Assembly: GCA_047636995.1 (NCBI GenBank)
Contig: JBLIGQ010000008.1
Span: forward strand, 23,660-87,659
Direction of reading: 5' to 3'
Origin: JAQWQB01 sp047636995
GTDB lineage: Bacteria > Bacteroidota > Bacteroidia > Flavobacteriales_D > Sanyastnellaceae
DNA length: 64,000 nucleotides
A program made the translations under genes and the position numbers. The notes beneath the pieces were generated by a model. The model had not been told where the DNA came from, made no database searches, and saw only the letters and a list, made by a program, of their open reading frames with translations. Positions 1 through 8,057 of the stretch are shown here, in pieces; positions within the stretch are counted from its first letter, which is position 1; the number at the start of each line of letters is the position of its first letter.

Positions 1-396
1 CCGAAAATAATTTTCTGTCTCACCAATAAGTTGTCCGTTGAAATAGATTTCTGCATACGTATCAACACCCTCAAGAACAAGGTCCACATGGTCTTTGGTT
101 TCATATCCGTTTTTCAATTGAAAGGGGACACACGTATAGCTCCAGTCTTTGTTTTCAACCCATTGTGCCTTAGCGGCATTTTCAAAAAGGTAGGGATCTT
201 TTATTTGGCCTGCCTGAAGCAATGTTTCGTGAACACTTCCCGGTAAAATGGCATTGGCGTAGGTGCGTTCAGTACGCACATCTGTTAGGGTCCACTCTAA
301 ATTTGTTAACGAGGTTCTCGTAACTTGAGCTTGAATTGAAGGGGTGTAAAACAATATAAGCAGCAGAAAGATTATTCTAGTAGAAGATGCCGTCAT
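1..396 (-). CDS. Beta-mannosidase-like GH2 glycosidase, N-terminus (partial)
   Basis: Reading the minus strand from the ATG at 396 gives an open frame of 132 codons running off the left edge. It starts with a signal peptide (MTASSTRIIFLLLILF, then IQAQ) and continues with an N-terminal GH2 sugar-binding fold: PGSVHETLLQAGQIKDPY, KDWSYTC, and GVDTYAEIYFNGQLIGET. The PGxVHxxL...DPY and DTYAEIYFNG pattern is characteristic of exo-beta-mannosidases of GH2, which remove terminal beta-mannose residues from mannans or N-glycan-type oligosaccharides. The catalytic TIM barrel lies outside the window, so activity cannot be checked. The start codon overlaps by 2 bases the divergent small gene on the plus strand. 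The product is probably periplasmic or surface-located. Confidence 0.85.
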   Translation of the reverse strand, partial: MTASSTRIIFLLLILFYTPSIQAQVTRTSLTNLEWTLTDVRTERTYANAILPGSVHETLLQAGQIKDPYLFENAAKAQWVENKDWSYTCVPFQLKNGYETKDHVDLVLEGVDTYAEIYFNGQLIGETENYFR

Positions 397-658
397 GGAG
401 GAAAGATCATTCAAAAAGTTGAAGAAAGCAGAAAGATACCTAATCTTAAAAAAAGAAGGTGTTTTTCTTGCTTCGCGAATGCACTCCAGTTTCCAAGTTG
501 GGTTGTATTATTTTAATGGAATGTACATTGAATTGTGGAAACGGATTGGTCTTGATTATGTTGATTACATTGAAGTAGTAGACAAAAAAAAGGCTGTAGA
601 TAGCTATGTAGATTTTATTGACCTGGGGTTAGACGGGCTTTTAGGTGAAGGCAAATAA
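395..658 (+). CDS. Small conserved hypothetical protein, 87 aa
   Basis: The 87-residue frame begins MEERSFKKLKKAERYLILKK and contains VGLYYFNGMYIELWKRIGLD followed by YVDYIEVV. There is no signal peptide or membrane segment, and the residue mix is that of a soluble globular protein. Small proteins of this pattern (KKAERYLIL, then YYFNGxYIELWKxIGLD) occur in Bacteroidota as hypothetical proteins; I know of no assigned function. The start overlaps the start of the divergent glycosidase gene by 2 bases, so promoters must lie inside the opposing genes. Confidence 0.6.
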   Translation: MEERSFKKLKKAERYLILKKEGVFLASRMHSSFQVGLYYFNGMYIELWKRIGLDYVDYIEVVDKKKAVDSYVDFIDLGLDGLLGEGK

Positions 659-983
659 GCCGCTCTTTCTTCATTGAGTGCACGTTGTATGAGGTTGCTC
701 CTTTTTAAAAATCCATCAGAAGATCATTGGATTGTGCCCCCGGTTTCTTGAGCCTTGAAGCACCCTTACTGATGAGCAGGAAGCATCAATTGTCACTTTT
801 CACAACCAGCATTGTGAAAAATTCGCTTTGGATTTCGGGAGTGATGAATCTAAATTTTTGTTTGTCGTTAAAAAGAGGAGTTACGCTGCGCGAAAGACAA
901 GAAGTCTTCATGGTGAAATAGTCAATGTACCGAAGCAGATAACAGGCAGAGCACAAGAATTAGAGAAGAAAATACGCAGAGGG
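659..983. other. 325-bp stretch without a convincing gene
   Basis: No ATG-initiated frame with credible composition is found. A plus-strand frame open from just after the stop at 756 into the aroE gene reads DEQEASIVTFHNQHCEKFAL and later SRSLHGE-like text, but it has no ATG and runs antisense into aroE. It could be a decayed gene. No terminator hairpin for aroE, which ends at 984, was recognised. Confidence 0.4.
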
Positions 984-1718
984 TTACGACTGCCAAATAC
1001 GCCAAGCTTCTTCTGCTTGGAAGCGAAGCATGTCTGCTCCGTTCAGGACCATTGCTCCTTGCTTTTTTGCTTCGCGAAGCAAAAGCGTCTCTTCAGGATT
1101 GTAGATGAGGTCTACTACAAAATGATTCTTACCTAAGATAGAAGTAGTTAAGGCAGGGGCAGAATCTTCATTGGGGTGCATGCCAACAGGAGTGCAATTT
1201 ACAATCATCAAGCAAGCATTTACAATGGCTTCATTCAGATCTTTGTAGGCAAAAGCATTTTGAATGACAGGATTTCGCGAAGCAAAGAAAACCTGAATCC
1301 CTATTTCACTTAGCACAGATGCTACCGCTTTTGCAGCGCCGCCTGTGCCTAGAATTAGCGCACGTTCATGCTTGTTCTCTAGGAAAGGACGAATGCTCGC
1401 TTTGAATCCGTAAGCGTCAGTATTGTACCCTTTTGTTTTTCCATTCTCAATTTTGATTGTATTCACGGCACCAATGCGTTTGGCGAGGTCATCAACGTCA
1501 TCAAGAAATGGGATAATCTGCTCTTTGAATGGAGTGGTAACGTTGAGGCCTTTCAGCTCAGGTGTTGATGAAATGAGTTCTGTAAAAGCATCAATGGATT
1601 CCAATTCATAAAGGTCATAGACGTAATCAGTGAGGCCTTCTTTGGCAAACCGGTCATTAAAATACGTGGCTGAAAATGAGTGGCCAAGTTTCTCACCAAT
1701 GAGTCCGAAGCGATTCAT
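984..1718 (-). CDS. aroE: Shikimate dehydrogenase
   Basis: This 244-residue cytosolic enzyme reduces 3-dehydroshikimate to shikimate with NADPH in the chorismate pathway. The N-terminal substrate-binding signature is present (GLIGEKLGHSFSATYFN, the S-x-S/H region), then GLNVTTPFKE with the catalytic Lys, GAVNTI and NTDAYGF with the catalytic Asp. A Rossmann motif LGTGGAAKAV and the NCTPVGM segment follow. Length is close to that of short AroE proteins (about 245-280). The ATG overlaps the stop of the upstream DUF368 gene by 4 bases (ATGA), indicating translational coupling. It is the last gene of a five-gene minus-strand operon. Confidence 0.95.
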   Translation of the reverse strand: MNRFGLIGEKLGHSFSATYFNDRFAKEGLTDYVYDLYELESIDAFTELISSTPELKGLNVTTPFKEQIIPFLDDVDDLAKRIGAVNTIKIENGKTKGYNTDAYGFKASIRPFLENKHERALILGTGGAAKAVASVLSEIGIQVFFASRNPVIQNAFAYKDLNEAIVNACLMIVNCTPVGMHPNEDSAPALTTSILGKNHFVVDLIYNPEETLLLREAKKQGAMVLNGADMLRFQAEEAWRIWQS

Positions 1719-2635
1719 AGGCTCTTTGCAATGCGTTCTAGAGCGAAAATGATTCCGAAACCAATCACGAAGCAGATGATCGTCATCATTAGTTGAGGAT
1801 CACCTATAAAATCTTGAGGGAGCACATTGCCCATCAAATGCACTTCGTCACCAGTGGATTTTACATGCAGAAGTTGGAGCTTAATTTGCCAAGGCCAAAG
1901 TTTCTGAAGTGAACCAAGAAGAAAGCCTGTAAGCAAGGCAATGGTAATGTTCTTATGCTTTTTGAACATCCAGTTTAACAGATGAGAAAAAGAGAGAATT
2001 CCTACAACACACCCTGCCCCAAAGATCAAGATTTTAGTAACATCAAATTCTTTAACAGCTTTGATAATCATTTCATAAGCACCTAGGATTAGCAAGATGA
2101 AACTACCTGAAATTCCCGGGAGGATCATGGCACAAATGGCCACCATACCGCAAAGAAAAATGAACAAGTTAGTTGCTTCGTTCTTCATGGGGGGGAGCGA
2201 CGTAATGAACCAAGCTACAGTTGCGCCTATCATCAAAGAGATAACTGCTCCTGCGGTCCATTTGGAAACTTGTCTTCCTACAAAGAATACTGATGCTAAT
2301 ACAAGTCCAAAAAAGAACGACCAGAGCAGCACGGGTTCGTTTATGAGCAGCCAATCTAGCAGGTGAGCGAGTGAAAAAACGGAAATTCCAATTCCCAAAA
2401 TTAGAGCAATCAGGAAGTTGAGGTTGGCTTTATTCCAAGCGGCCTTCAGCCCATCATCTTTCCAAACGTAGAGTAAAGACGGACGAATACTGCTTAGCGT
2501 AGCCAATAGTTCTTCGTAGATGCCTGTAATAAAGGCAATGGTTCCTCCGGAAACGCCAGGGACTACATCAGCAGCGCCCATGGCAAGGCCTCTAAGCGTT
2601 ATTCCAGCGTAGTCTTTGAGGGTCTTGTTGGCCAA
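1715..2635 (-). CDS. DUF368 membrane protein (PopT-type undecaprenyl-phosphate translocase family)
   Basis: This is a 306-residue polytopic membrane protein. The family signature GAADVVPGVSGGTIAF lies near the N-terminus and a second copy of the same idea, LPGISGSFILLILGAYE, lies in the middle, so the protein is internally repeated. DUF368 proteins have been linked to recycling of the lipid carrier undecaprenyl phosphate across the inner membrane; that role is family knowledge. The conserved region begins before the first ATG in frame, so translation probably starts at the TTG at 2635, 1 base after the rhodanese stop. It overlaps aroE by 4 bases. Confidence 0.88.
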   Translation of the reverse strand: MANKTLKDYAGITLRGLAMGAADVVPGVSGGTIAFITGIYEELLATLSSIRPSLLYVWKDDGLKAAWNKANLNFLIALILGIGISVFSLAHLLDWLLINEPVLLWSFFFGLVLASVFFVGRQVSKWTAGAVISLMIGATVAWFITSLPPMKNEATNLFIFLCGMVAICAMILPGISGSFILLILGAYEMIIKAVKEFDVTKILIFGAGCVVGILSFSHLLNWMFKKHKNITIALLTGFLLGSLQKLWPWQIKLQLLHVKSTGDEVHLMGNVLPQDFIGDPQLMMTIICFVIGFGIIFALERIAKSL

Positions 2636-2636
2636 A

Positions 2637-2954
2637 TTAGTATACTTCTAGAGATGGATCAATTTCTGCTGCCCACGCTAAGATTCCTCCTTGAAGGTTG
2701 GATAAATTGGTGAGTCCGAGGTTGTTTTCCAGAGCTGTAATCACTGCTCCTGATCGTGCACCAGACTTGCAATGAATGACAACAGGGATATCGCGTTTGA
2801 TTTCCTCTACGCGACTAAGCACTTCCCCCATTGGGATGTGCGTTCCTTTGATTGAGCAAATTTCAATTTCGTCTGCTTCGCGCACATCAATTAGTTGAAG
2901 TGTTTCGCCGGCTTTCAATTTTGCATCTAATTCTTGAACAGTGATCGTCTTCAT
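2637..2954 (-). CDS. Rhodanese-like domain protein
   Basis: A single rhodanese domain of 105 residues without a signal peptide, hence cytosolic. It contains LIDVREADEIEICSIKGTHIP near the start and the active-site loop HCKSGARSGAV, with the persulfide-accepting Cys followed by K-S-G-A-R. Such single-domain proteins carry sulfane sulfur as a Cys persulfide. It sits between a phosphosulfolactate synthase gene (5 bases upstream) and a DUF368 gene (1 base downstream). Whether sulfur transfer is functionally tied to the sulfonate enzyme next door is an inference from proximity only. Confidence 0.9.
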   Translation of the reverse strand: MKTITVQELDAKLKAGETLQLIDVREADEIEICSIKGTHIPMGEVLSRVEEIKRDIPVVIHCKSGARSGAVITALENNLGLTNLSNLQGGILAWAAEIDPSLEVY

Positions 2955-2959
2955 GGCGA

Positions 2960-3781
2960 TTATTTCTTCTTTTTCGCTTTAGATTGCTCTGTGCTTTTGT
3001 GCTGTGCTACCTCAATAATGTCATTTGGAAGGTGCTCAAAGAACGTGTCTCCGCGCAATCCTAATCTCAAGCATTCCAATGGGATGACATCATTTGTTGA
3101 GATGTTACCTAAGTTTACATCAAAGCCCATGTTCTTAATGAACCAAACTTGTTGCTCTTTTTTAGGCGCTTCCCAAAGGATGTCTGAACCTTTGATTTTC
3201 GAAAGAATCTTATTGATGAGCATAACGTGTGCAGTTCCATTCGGACGGTAAATTCCTACGTTACCGCTCTCGCGTGCTTCAGCAATTACTTTGATACTTC
3301 CAGCGTCAAGTTCATTGCGCATCATTTTGATCCATTTCGCAGGGGAGATAAGAATTCCTTCTTCTTTGGATCCTACTTCAGAGAGTACTTTATGTGATTT
3401 CGTCAATAAAGAGATCACGCGGCACTTCTCGTCATGCGGCAGAACAATAGAGCCGTCAGAAACCTCAATGGTGTTCATGCCAAATTCGTCAACCATTTTT
3501 CTAAAATCGTCCAGTTTCCCGCGAACATAGTAGGCTTCAAAAAGTGTTCCTCCAGGGTACACGTCGAAGCCAGCGTCACGGTATAACTTGATTTTTTCCT
3601 TAAGTCTTGGCGTCACAATAGAGGTTCCAAAACCTAATTTCAGGTAGTCAATGTAGTCTCGTGAACTTTCGATTAGGTCTTCAGCTTGGCGAATGCTCAG
3701 GCCTTTGTCCATAATCATGTTCAATCCGGCCGTCCGTGGTTTCGATGAGCGAGGTGGAAGGTAGGGTAGTTCAAAATTCAT
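2960..3781 (-). CDS. comA: Phosphosulfolactate synthase (ComA family)
   Basis: This 273-residue protein matches the ComA family: KPRTAGLNMIMDKGLS, DYIDYLKLGFGTS, YPGGTLFEAY, NTIEVSDGSI and a C-terminal GDTFFEHL. ComA joins sulfite to phosphoenolpyruvate to make (2R)-phospho-3-sulfolactate. In archaea this is the first step to coenzyme M. Bacteroidota generally lack coenzyme M, so here the sulfonate could feed sulfolactate, cysteate or sulfonolipid synthesis; that destination is inference. The gene ends in a Lys-rich tail. It lies 3 bases from the upstream TPR gene and 5 from the rhodanese gene, in the same operon. Confidence 0.88.
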   Translation of the reverse strand: MNFELPYLPPRSSKPRTAGLNMIMDKGLSIRQAEDLIESSRDYIDYLKLGFGTSIVTPRLKEKIKLYRDAGFDVYPGGTLFEAYYVRGKLDDFRKMVDEFGMNTIEVSDGSIVLPHDEKCRVISLLTKSHKVLSEVGSKEEGILISPAKWIKMMRNELDAGSIKVIAEARESGNVGIYRPNGTAHVMLINKILSKIKGSDILWEAPKKEQQVWFIKNMGFDVNLGNISTNDVIPLECLRLGLRGDTFFEHLPNDIIEVAQHKSTEQSKAKKKK

Positions 3782-3784
3782 TTT

Positions 3785-5197
3785 TCAGAGCTTATAAAGA
3801 TCCAGCAGCTGAATCACCACTGGGTCATTTTCAATTTCGGGTAAATAATCCCGCAAAGATTGGGAATTTTCGAAACTTCGCGCCAAAAGATTCTCTAATC
3901 TATTGTAAGCATCCTTTTTTTTGTTGCTTTGATAGAGGTAGGCGACGTTTCGATATTCTAATTCAATGATGTCTTTTGCTTGTGTCATGGCGTCATTCAG
4001 TAATTCAAATGCATGTTCAGTCTTTCCAGATTGAAACGCATTGTCACTGTAATCAAGCCATAATTCTGTATTGTCAGGGTCCATCTGAATGGCATGCTCA
4101 TACAACGTTGCTGCCCGCTCAAACATATCGAGCTTTTTCAATGTAGCGCAAAGAAGAAGAATGTAGTCTACATTGTCTCCTTCCAATTGAATGGCACGCT
4201 CAAAGTTCTTTAGGCTTTTTTTGAAGTTGTCTCTTAAGTCTTCAACTACGCCAAGTCCCACCCAAGCATCGCTGAGTTGCGGGTCAAGTTCGATGGCTTC
4301 TAGGTAATATTTTTCAGCTAATTCAAGTTCCTCCAATCGCTCGTAGCATTCGCCAATGTAGCAGAGGGTGCTGGCTTGAGCAGGTTCCAGTTCAAGAAGT
4401 TCGTTGTATGTTTCAATGGCATCTTGGAAGCGCTCAAGCTTCACTTGCGCATTTGCCTTGTTGACGTATGCCGGGGTGAAGTCCTCCTGGATGGCCAGAC
4501 AATAATCATAAGCCTCCAATGCTTCATCAAGGTTTTCCATCTTTTGAAGCACGTTCCCTAGGTTATACCAAGAGGGAAATGAATAGGGGTAATCATCTAT
4601 GTAGGCTTTGTAGAAAATGACGCATTCATCAAGTCTGTTAGACATGTCGAAACAATAAGCCAGCTCATAAAGTGCTGTCTCATTCTCATGATTGTGTTTG
4701 ATGGCCTCTTTCAGTGTGGCGATGGCCATGTCCCAACGTTCAAGGTTTTCATATTCCAGAGAAAGTTCAATGAAGATTTCATCTCGGAAATCTTCCTCAG
4801 CATATTTTAGGGCCTCTTTTAGATAGAAAATGGCTTTTTTGTGCTCGCGCAGCTGGCTATAGACAGATGCCAACGTCAACAAAGTTTCCTCATTATGCGG
4901 TTCAAAGCTCAGCAAGTTTCTCAGTCTAGGAATTGCTCTGCTCAATTTACCGGTGCTGGCAAGGAGTTGTGCTTCGCGAAGCATTAATTGAGTACTTTCC
5001 GGGAAGATTTGGTTGGCGTATTTCAACACCACTTGTGCCTGGTTCACATTGTTTTTCTCCAGGTAATATTCAATGATTGATTCGAACTGCTCAATATCAA
5101 AAAAGTAGGATGCGTCTTGAGCAATCATCTCTTCGTAACGCTTCACCAAAGCAAGGCGTTCTCCTTCATCCTGATGTCTCCACTCTTCTTCACTCAT
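3785..5197 (-). CDS. Tetratricopeptide repeat protein, 470 aa
   Basis: Almost the whole protein is a string of about ten or more TPR units with the typical W/L-G-Y-A-F-P spacing, for example YNLGNVLQKMENLDEALEAY, AYVNKANAQVKLERFQDAIE and LSDAWVGLGVVEDLRDNF. There is no signal peptide or membrane segment. TPR arrays are protein-interaction scaffolds; the partner is unknown. The start was placed at the ATG at 5197 (MSEEEWRHQDEGERL) because the longer frame would need a TTG at 5212. A TAGATTTG box at 5224-5231 then gives a leader of about 20 bases. It is the first gene of the operon running through comA, rhodanese, DUF368 and aroE. Confidence 0.88.
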   Translation of the reverse strand: MSEEEWRHQDEGERLALVKRYEEMIAQDASYFFDIEQFESIIEYYLEKNNVNQAQVVLKYANQIFPESTQLMLREAQLLASTGKLSRAIPRLRNLLSFEPHNEETLLTLASVYSQLREHKKAIFYLKEALKYAEEDFRDEIFIELSLEYENLERWDMAIATLKEAIKHNHENETALYELAYCFDMSNRLDECVIFYKAYIDDYPYSFPSWYNLGNVLQKMENLDEALEAYDYCLAIQEDFTPAYVNKANAQVKLERFQDAIETYNELLELEPAQASTLCYIGECYERLEELELAEKYYLEAIELDPQLSDAWVGLGVVEDLRDNFKKSLKNFERAIQLEGDNVDYILLLCATLKKLDMFERAATLYEHAIQMDPDNTELWLDYSDNAFQSGKTEHAFELLNDAMTQAKDIIELEYRNVAYLYQSNKKKDAYNRLENLLARSFENSQSLRDYLPEIENDPVVIQLLDLYKL

Positions 5198-5223
5198 ATA
5201 GATAAAACTCAATGGATACTTAA

Positions 5224-5231
5224 CAAATCTA
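5224..5231 (-). promoter_or_regulatory. Candidate -7 box of the TPR-comA-rhodanese-DUF368-aroE operon
   Basis: On the minus strand the sequence reads TAGATTTG, matching the Bacteroidota TAnnTTTG -7 element, 27 bases before the chosen ATG. No clear TTTG -33 element is seen upstream, so confidence is moderate. Confidence 0.45.
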
Positions 5232-5348
5232 TTTATTCAAGTACCTTCTTCGCCCCTGGGGAGTAAATTGTTATTCACACACCAAGGACTAATTTTCACA
5301 ACGCAACGAATTGCGTCCTATTCTCTGCTTCACAATTCTTTTGCCAAA

Positions 5349-7874
5349 TCAGAGTTTCACCAAGTTTTTTACGCTCCTTTCCGAATCGCGTGTCAAAAGC
5401 ATGACATATTTACCGCTTTTCAGGTTTGCAATCGAAAATTGATCTTCACTTGTCAGAGAAGTATGGCTGTGAACTAATTTTCCGTTCATGTCAAACAACT
5501 GCACAAGTGCTCCTTCCGCATGCTTTAAGGTAAGGAAATTCTGTGTAGGATTCGGATAAAAAGATAGACCGCTGAATGCTAGTTCATTAATGTTGATTAC
5601 GATTTCTGGTTCAGTCAAAATGTACAAGCTATCAGTAGGGAAGGTCCAAATTCCTCTTGCAAAAGTACCGGCTACGAGTGTATGTAACGCCGTGTCAACC
5701 TTCACATCAAATACAGGAATTGTAGGCATGTTATTCCCAACCCGAATCCAATTCTCTCCAGCATTTATGGTTGAATAAACGCCAAAGTCTGTTGCGATAA
5801 AAAGTATGCTATCATTCACTACTTCCAAGTGATTGACAGGTTGCTCTGGAAGGTCTCCCGAGATATCAATCCATGTTTGACCAGCGTCATCTGATCTATG
5901 CAAGTGTGCGGTTTCATCATTGTCTTTGTAGCCACTCTGGCTTACCCAAAGTCTATTTTCAGTAGCTGAGCTCACTTCAATACTGGTAACCCATCTGTCT
6001 GGCAATCCGGGCTGAATGTTGGTCCATTCAAAATCGCCAACATTTTCTCCTTTCCAGAGGTTTCCATCTGTAGTGCCAGCATAGATGAGCGATTCATCAA
6101 GTGGGTCATCAGCAATTGTAGAGATGGTGTGGTAGTTTGAACCAAAGATATTCCCGTCTGTCAAATCATCAGAAATCAAGTTCCAGCTTCCAAATGGAGC
6201 ATCTGTTATTTGATACATGCGGTGCGTTCCGGTGTACATTGTTTGAGGTGAAATAGAGCTCATGATGTAAGGTGTATCCCAGTTGTTTCTATCTTCAGGG
6301 TCAATGCCAGAGGTGAAATTGTCTGTAAATCCATCTTCCTCAAATACAATGTTACCATACTGCGTTTCCATGTAACGAAGTGAAGGGTTTTCATAATCAT
6401 AAATGCACTGAAAACCATCTCCGCCATAGTCACGCACCCATTCATCAAGGGTGCTTTCATTGCCGGTTGTGGTTCCATTGTCTTGGGCCCCACCTGTATA
6501 AACTCCGGGATTAAATGGGTTTAGTGCGATGCGGTAAAATTGTGTATTGGGAATGTTGTCAATGTCTGTCCAGGTAGCGAAATGATCTGTTGTTTTATAC
6601 AAACCTCCATCTGTAGCCAGCATGATTACGTCATCTGATAAATAGATCATGTCATGCTTGTCTGCGTGCACTTCGTAAGCCCACCAAGGAGGGGTGGTCA
6701 TTCCCCACGTTTCACCATTGTCGAAGGAGGTCCAGAGGTCTACTCCAAGTACTGAAATCTCATTTTCGTTCCAGGGGTTCACCCTTACTTTTGCGAAGTA
6801 CCACCCGAATCCACCAAGCGCGCCATCAAGGGCGAAAGGGTCTGTAATTAAATTGGTCCATGAATCACCTCCATCTGTTGTTTTGTAAACGCCTTCAACA
6901 CCGAAGTCTTGGCTAATAATAATGGCCCACAGGGTATTTGGGTCATTTAGGGACATTTCAAGCCCGATTCTACAGAGGGTATCTTGTGGCAAGCCAACCG
7001 TTAAGGTGTCCCAAGTTAAGGCGCCGTCAGTTGATCTGTAAATGCGTGCGTCAGTTCCTGTGATAACTGATTCTTGGTTGTTTCTTATGCGGTTCCATCC
7101 GGCAGCAAATACGACGTCCGGGTTTTGTGGATTCACTTTCAAATCACAAATACCAGCATCGTCACCCAAGTAGAGCGTTTGGTCCCAATTAGCACCGCCA
7201 TCACTACTCTTGTAAAATCCACGCTCTTCATTTCGCTCAAAAGGAAGTCCCATGGTGCCAGCAAAGAGTGTGTTTGGTTCAGTTGGATGAATGGCTACTT
7301 TACTCATGATGCGTTGCTCTGCCAAGCCAATGTTTATCCATGAATCACCTCCGTCTATGCTTTTGTAGAGACCATTTCCCAAATGGGGTAAGCCACTAAT
7401 ATTCGGGTCTCCTGTGGCAACGTATACAATGTCTGGGTCTTGAAGGTCGAATTGAATGTGCGCGATTGCTAAGTAATTGAAGTCATCTCCAATGGCCTCC
7501 CAGTTCGCTCCGCCATCAGTGGTTTTGAAAACACCTCCAGCAGCAGCCCCAATCAAAATTGTGTTCACATCTTCAGGGTGAAGTGCAACGGCATTGATTC
7601 TTCCACCAATGTTTGTTGGTCCTTCAAGTGTCCAAGGTGAGTCCGTCGATTTTTGATTTGTAGTTTCTGAAACACGCTGCGCCACTTTATTCATTGCTTT
7701 GAAATCAACATGTGCATCAGGATAAGCACGTTGCGCCCACATGTGCTCATTCGGAGCACTCAATTTGTCAAGCTTTGACGTGGTTGATTCTGTAGGGGAA
7801 TGTTTGTTTTCAGAACAGCCAATTGTGAGGGTAATAGTAAAAGCGATCAAGAGCAAAAAAGAATTTCGGCACAT
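5349..7874 (-). CDS. T9SS-secreted VPS10/BNR-type beta-propeller protein, 841 aa
   Basis: A signal peptide (MCRNSFLLLIAF, ending near IGCSEN) may carry an imperfect lipobox. About ten sialidase/BNR-type repeats follow, recognisable as S/T-x-D-G-G-x-x-W units (FKTTDGGANWEAIG, YKSIDGGDSWINIG, YRSTDGALTWDTL and others), as in VPS10/sortilin and xyloglucanase-type propellers. The last roughly 75 residues form a T9SS type A sorting domain (FYPNPTQNFLTL ... VQLFDMNGKLV ... GKYVMLL). No catalytic motif is visible; a surface binding or scaffold role is likely. The start is the ATG at 7874: the longer frame begins at a TTG at 7895, which would lie inside a perfect TATCTTTG promoter box. It is monocistronic. 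Confidence 0.88.
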   Translation of the reverse strand: MCRNSFLLLIAFTITLTIGCSENKHSPTESTTSKLDKLSAPNEHMWAQRAYPDAHVDFKAMNKVAQRVSETTNQKSTDSPWTLEGPTNIGGRINAVALHPEDVNTILIGAAAGGVFKTTDGGANWEAIGDDFNYLAIAHIQFDLQDPDIVYVATGDPNISGLPHLGNGLYKSIDGGDSWINIGLAEQRIMSKVAIHPTEPNTLFAGTMGLPFERNEERGFYKSSDGGANWDQTLYLGDDAGICDLKVNPQNPDVVFAAGWNRIRNNQESVITGTDARIYRSTDGALTWDTLTVGLPQDTLCRIGLEMSLNDPNTLWAIIISQDFGVEGVYKTTDGGDSWTNLITDPFALDGALGGFGWYFAKVRVNPWNENEISVLGVDLWTSFDNGETWGMTTPPWWAYEVHADKHDMIYLSDDVIMLATDGGLYKTTDHFATWTDIDNIPNTQFYRIALNPFNPGVYTGGAQDNGTTTGNESTLDEWVRDYGGDGFQCIYDYENPSLRYMETQYGNIVFEEDGFTDNFTSGIDPEDRNNWDTPYIMSSISPQTMYTGTHRMYQITDAPFGSWNLISDDLTDGNIFGSNYHTISTIADDPLDESLIYAGTTDGNLWKGENVGDFEWTNIQPGLPDRWVTSIEVSSATENRLWVSQSGYKDNDETAHLHRSDDAGQTWIDISGDLPEQPVNHLEVVNDSILFIATDFGVYSTINAGENWIRVGNNMPTIPVFDVKVDTALHTLVAGTFARGIWTFPTDSLYILTEPEIVININELAFSGLSFYPNPTQNFLTLKHAEGALVQLFDMNGKLVHSHTSLTSEDQFSIANLKSGKYVMLLTRDSERSVKNLVKL

Positions 7875-7892
7875 ATTTAAATAGGTTTGTGG

Positions 7893-7900
7893 CAAAGATA
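7893..7900 (-). promoter_or_regulatory. -7 promoter box before the T9SS propeller gene
   Basis: The minus strand reads TATCTTTG, a perfect Bacteroidota -7 element, 19 bases before the ATG at 7874. Its position excludes the upstream TTG at 7895 as the start. Confidence 0.6.
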
Positions 7901-8011
7901 CAGTTCAAGTCAAGAAGTCCCGAAATGTAACGTTGGATTCCTGTGAATTAGTCGTGCAAAAATTACAATTCTATTCGAAGCTAGTTCGCTGTTAGACCAT
8001 GTATAAATTAC

Positions 8012-8019
8012 TACTTTTG
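8012..8019 (+). promoter_or_regulatory. -7 promoter box before glmM
   Basis: TACTTTTG matches TAnnTTTG exactly and lies 38 bases before the glmM ATG. A GTTAG sequence about 20 bases upstream may be a weak -33 element. Confidence 0.5.
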
Positions 8020-8057
8020 CAACTGGATTTAATTTCAATTATCCTAACAAAAGTCTT

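Noticed and set aside
828..1136. Plus-strand open frame of 102 codons overlapping aroE
   Set aside because: It starts at TTG and its last half is antisense to the well-supported aroE gene.
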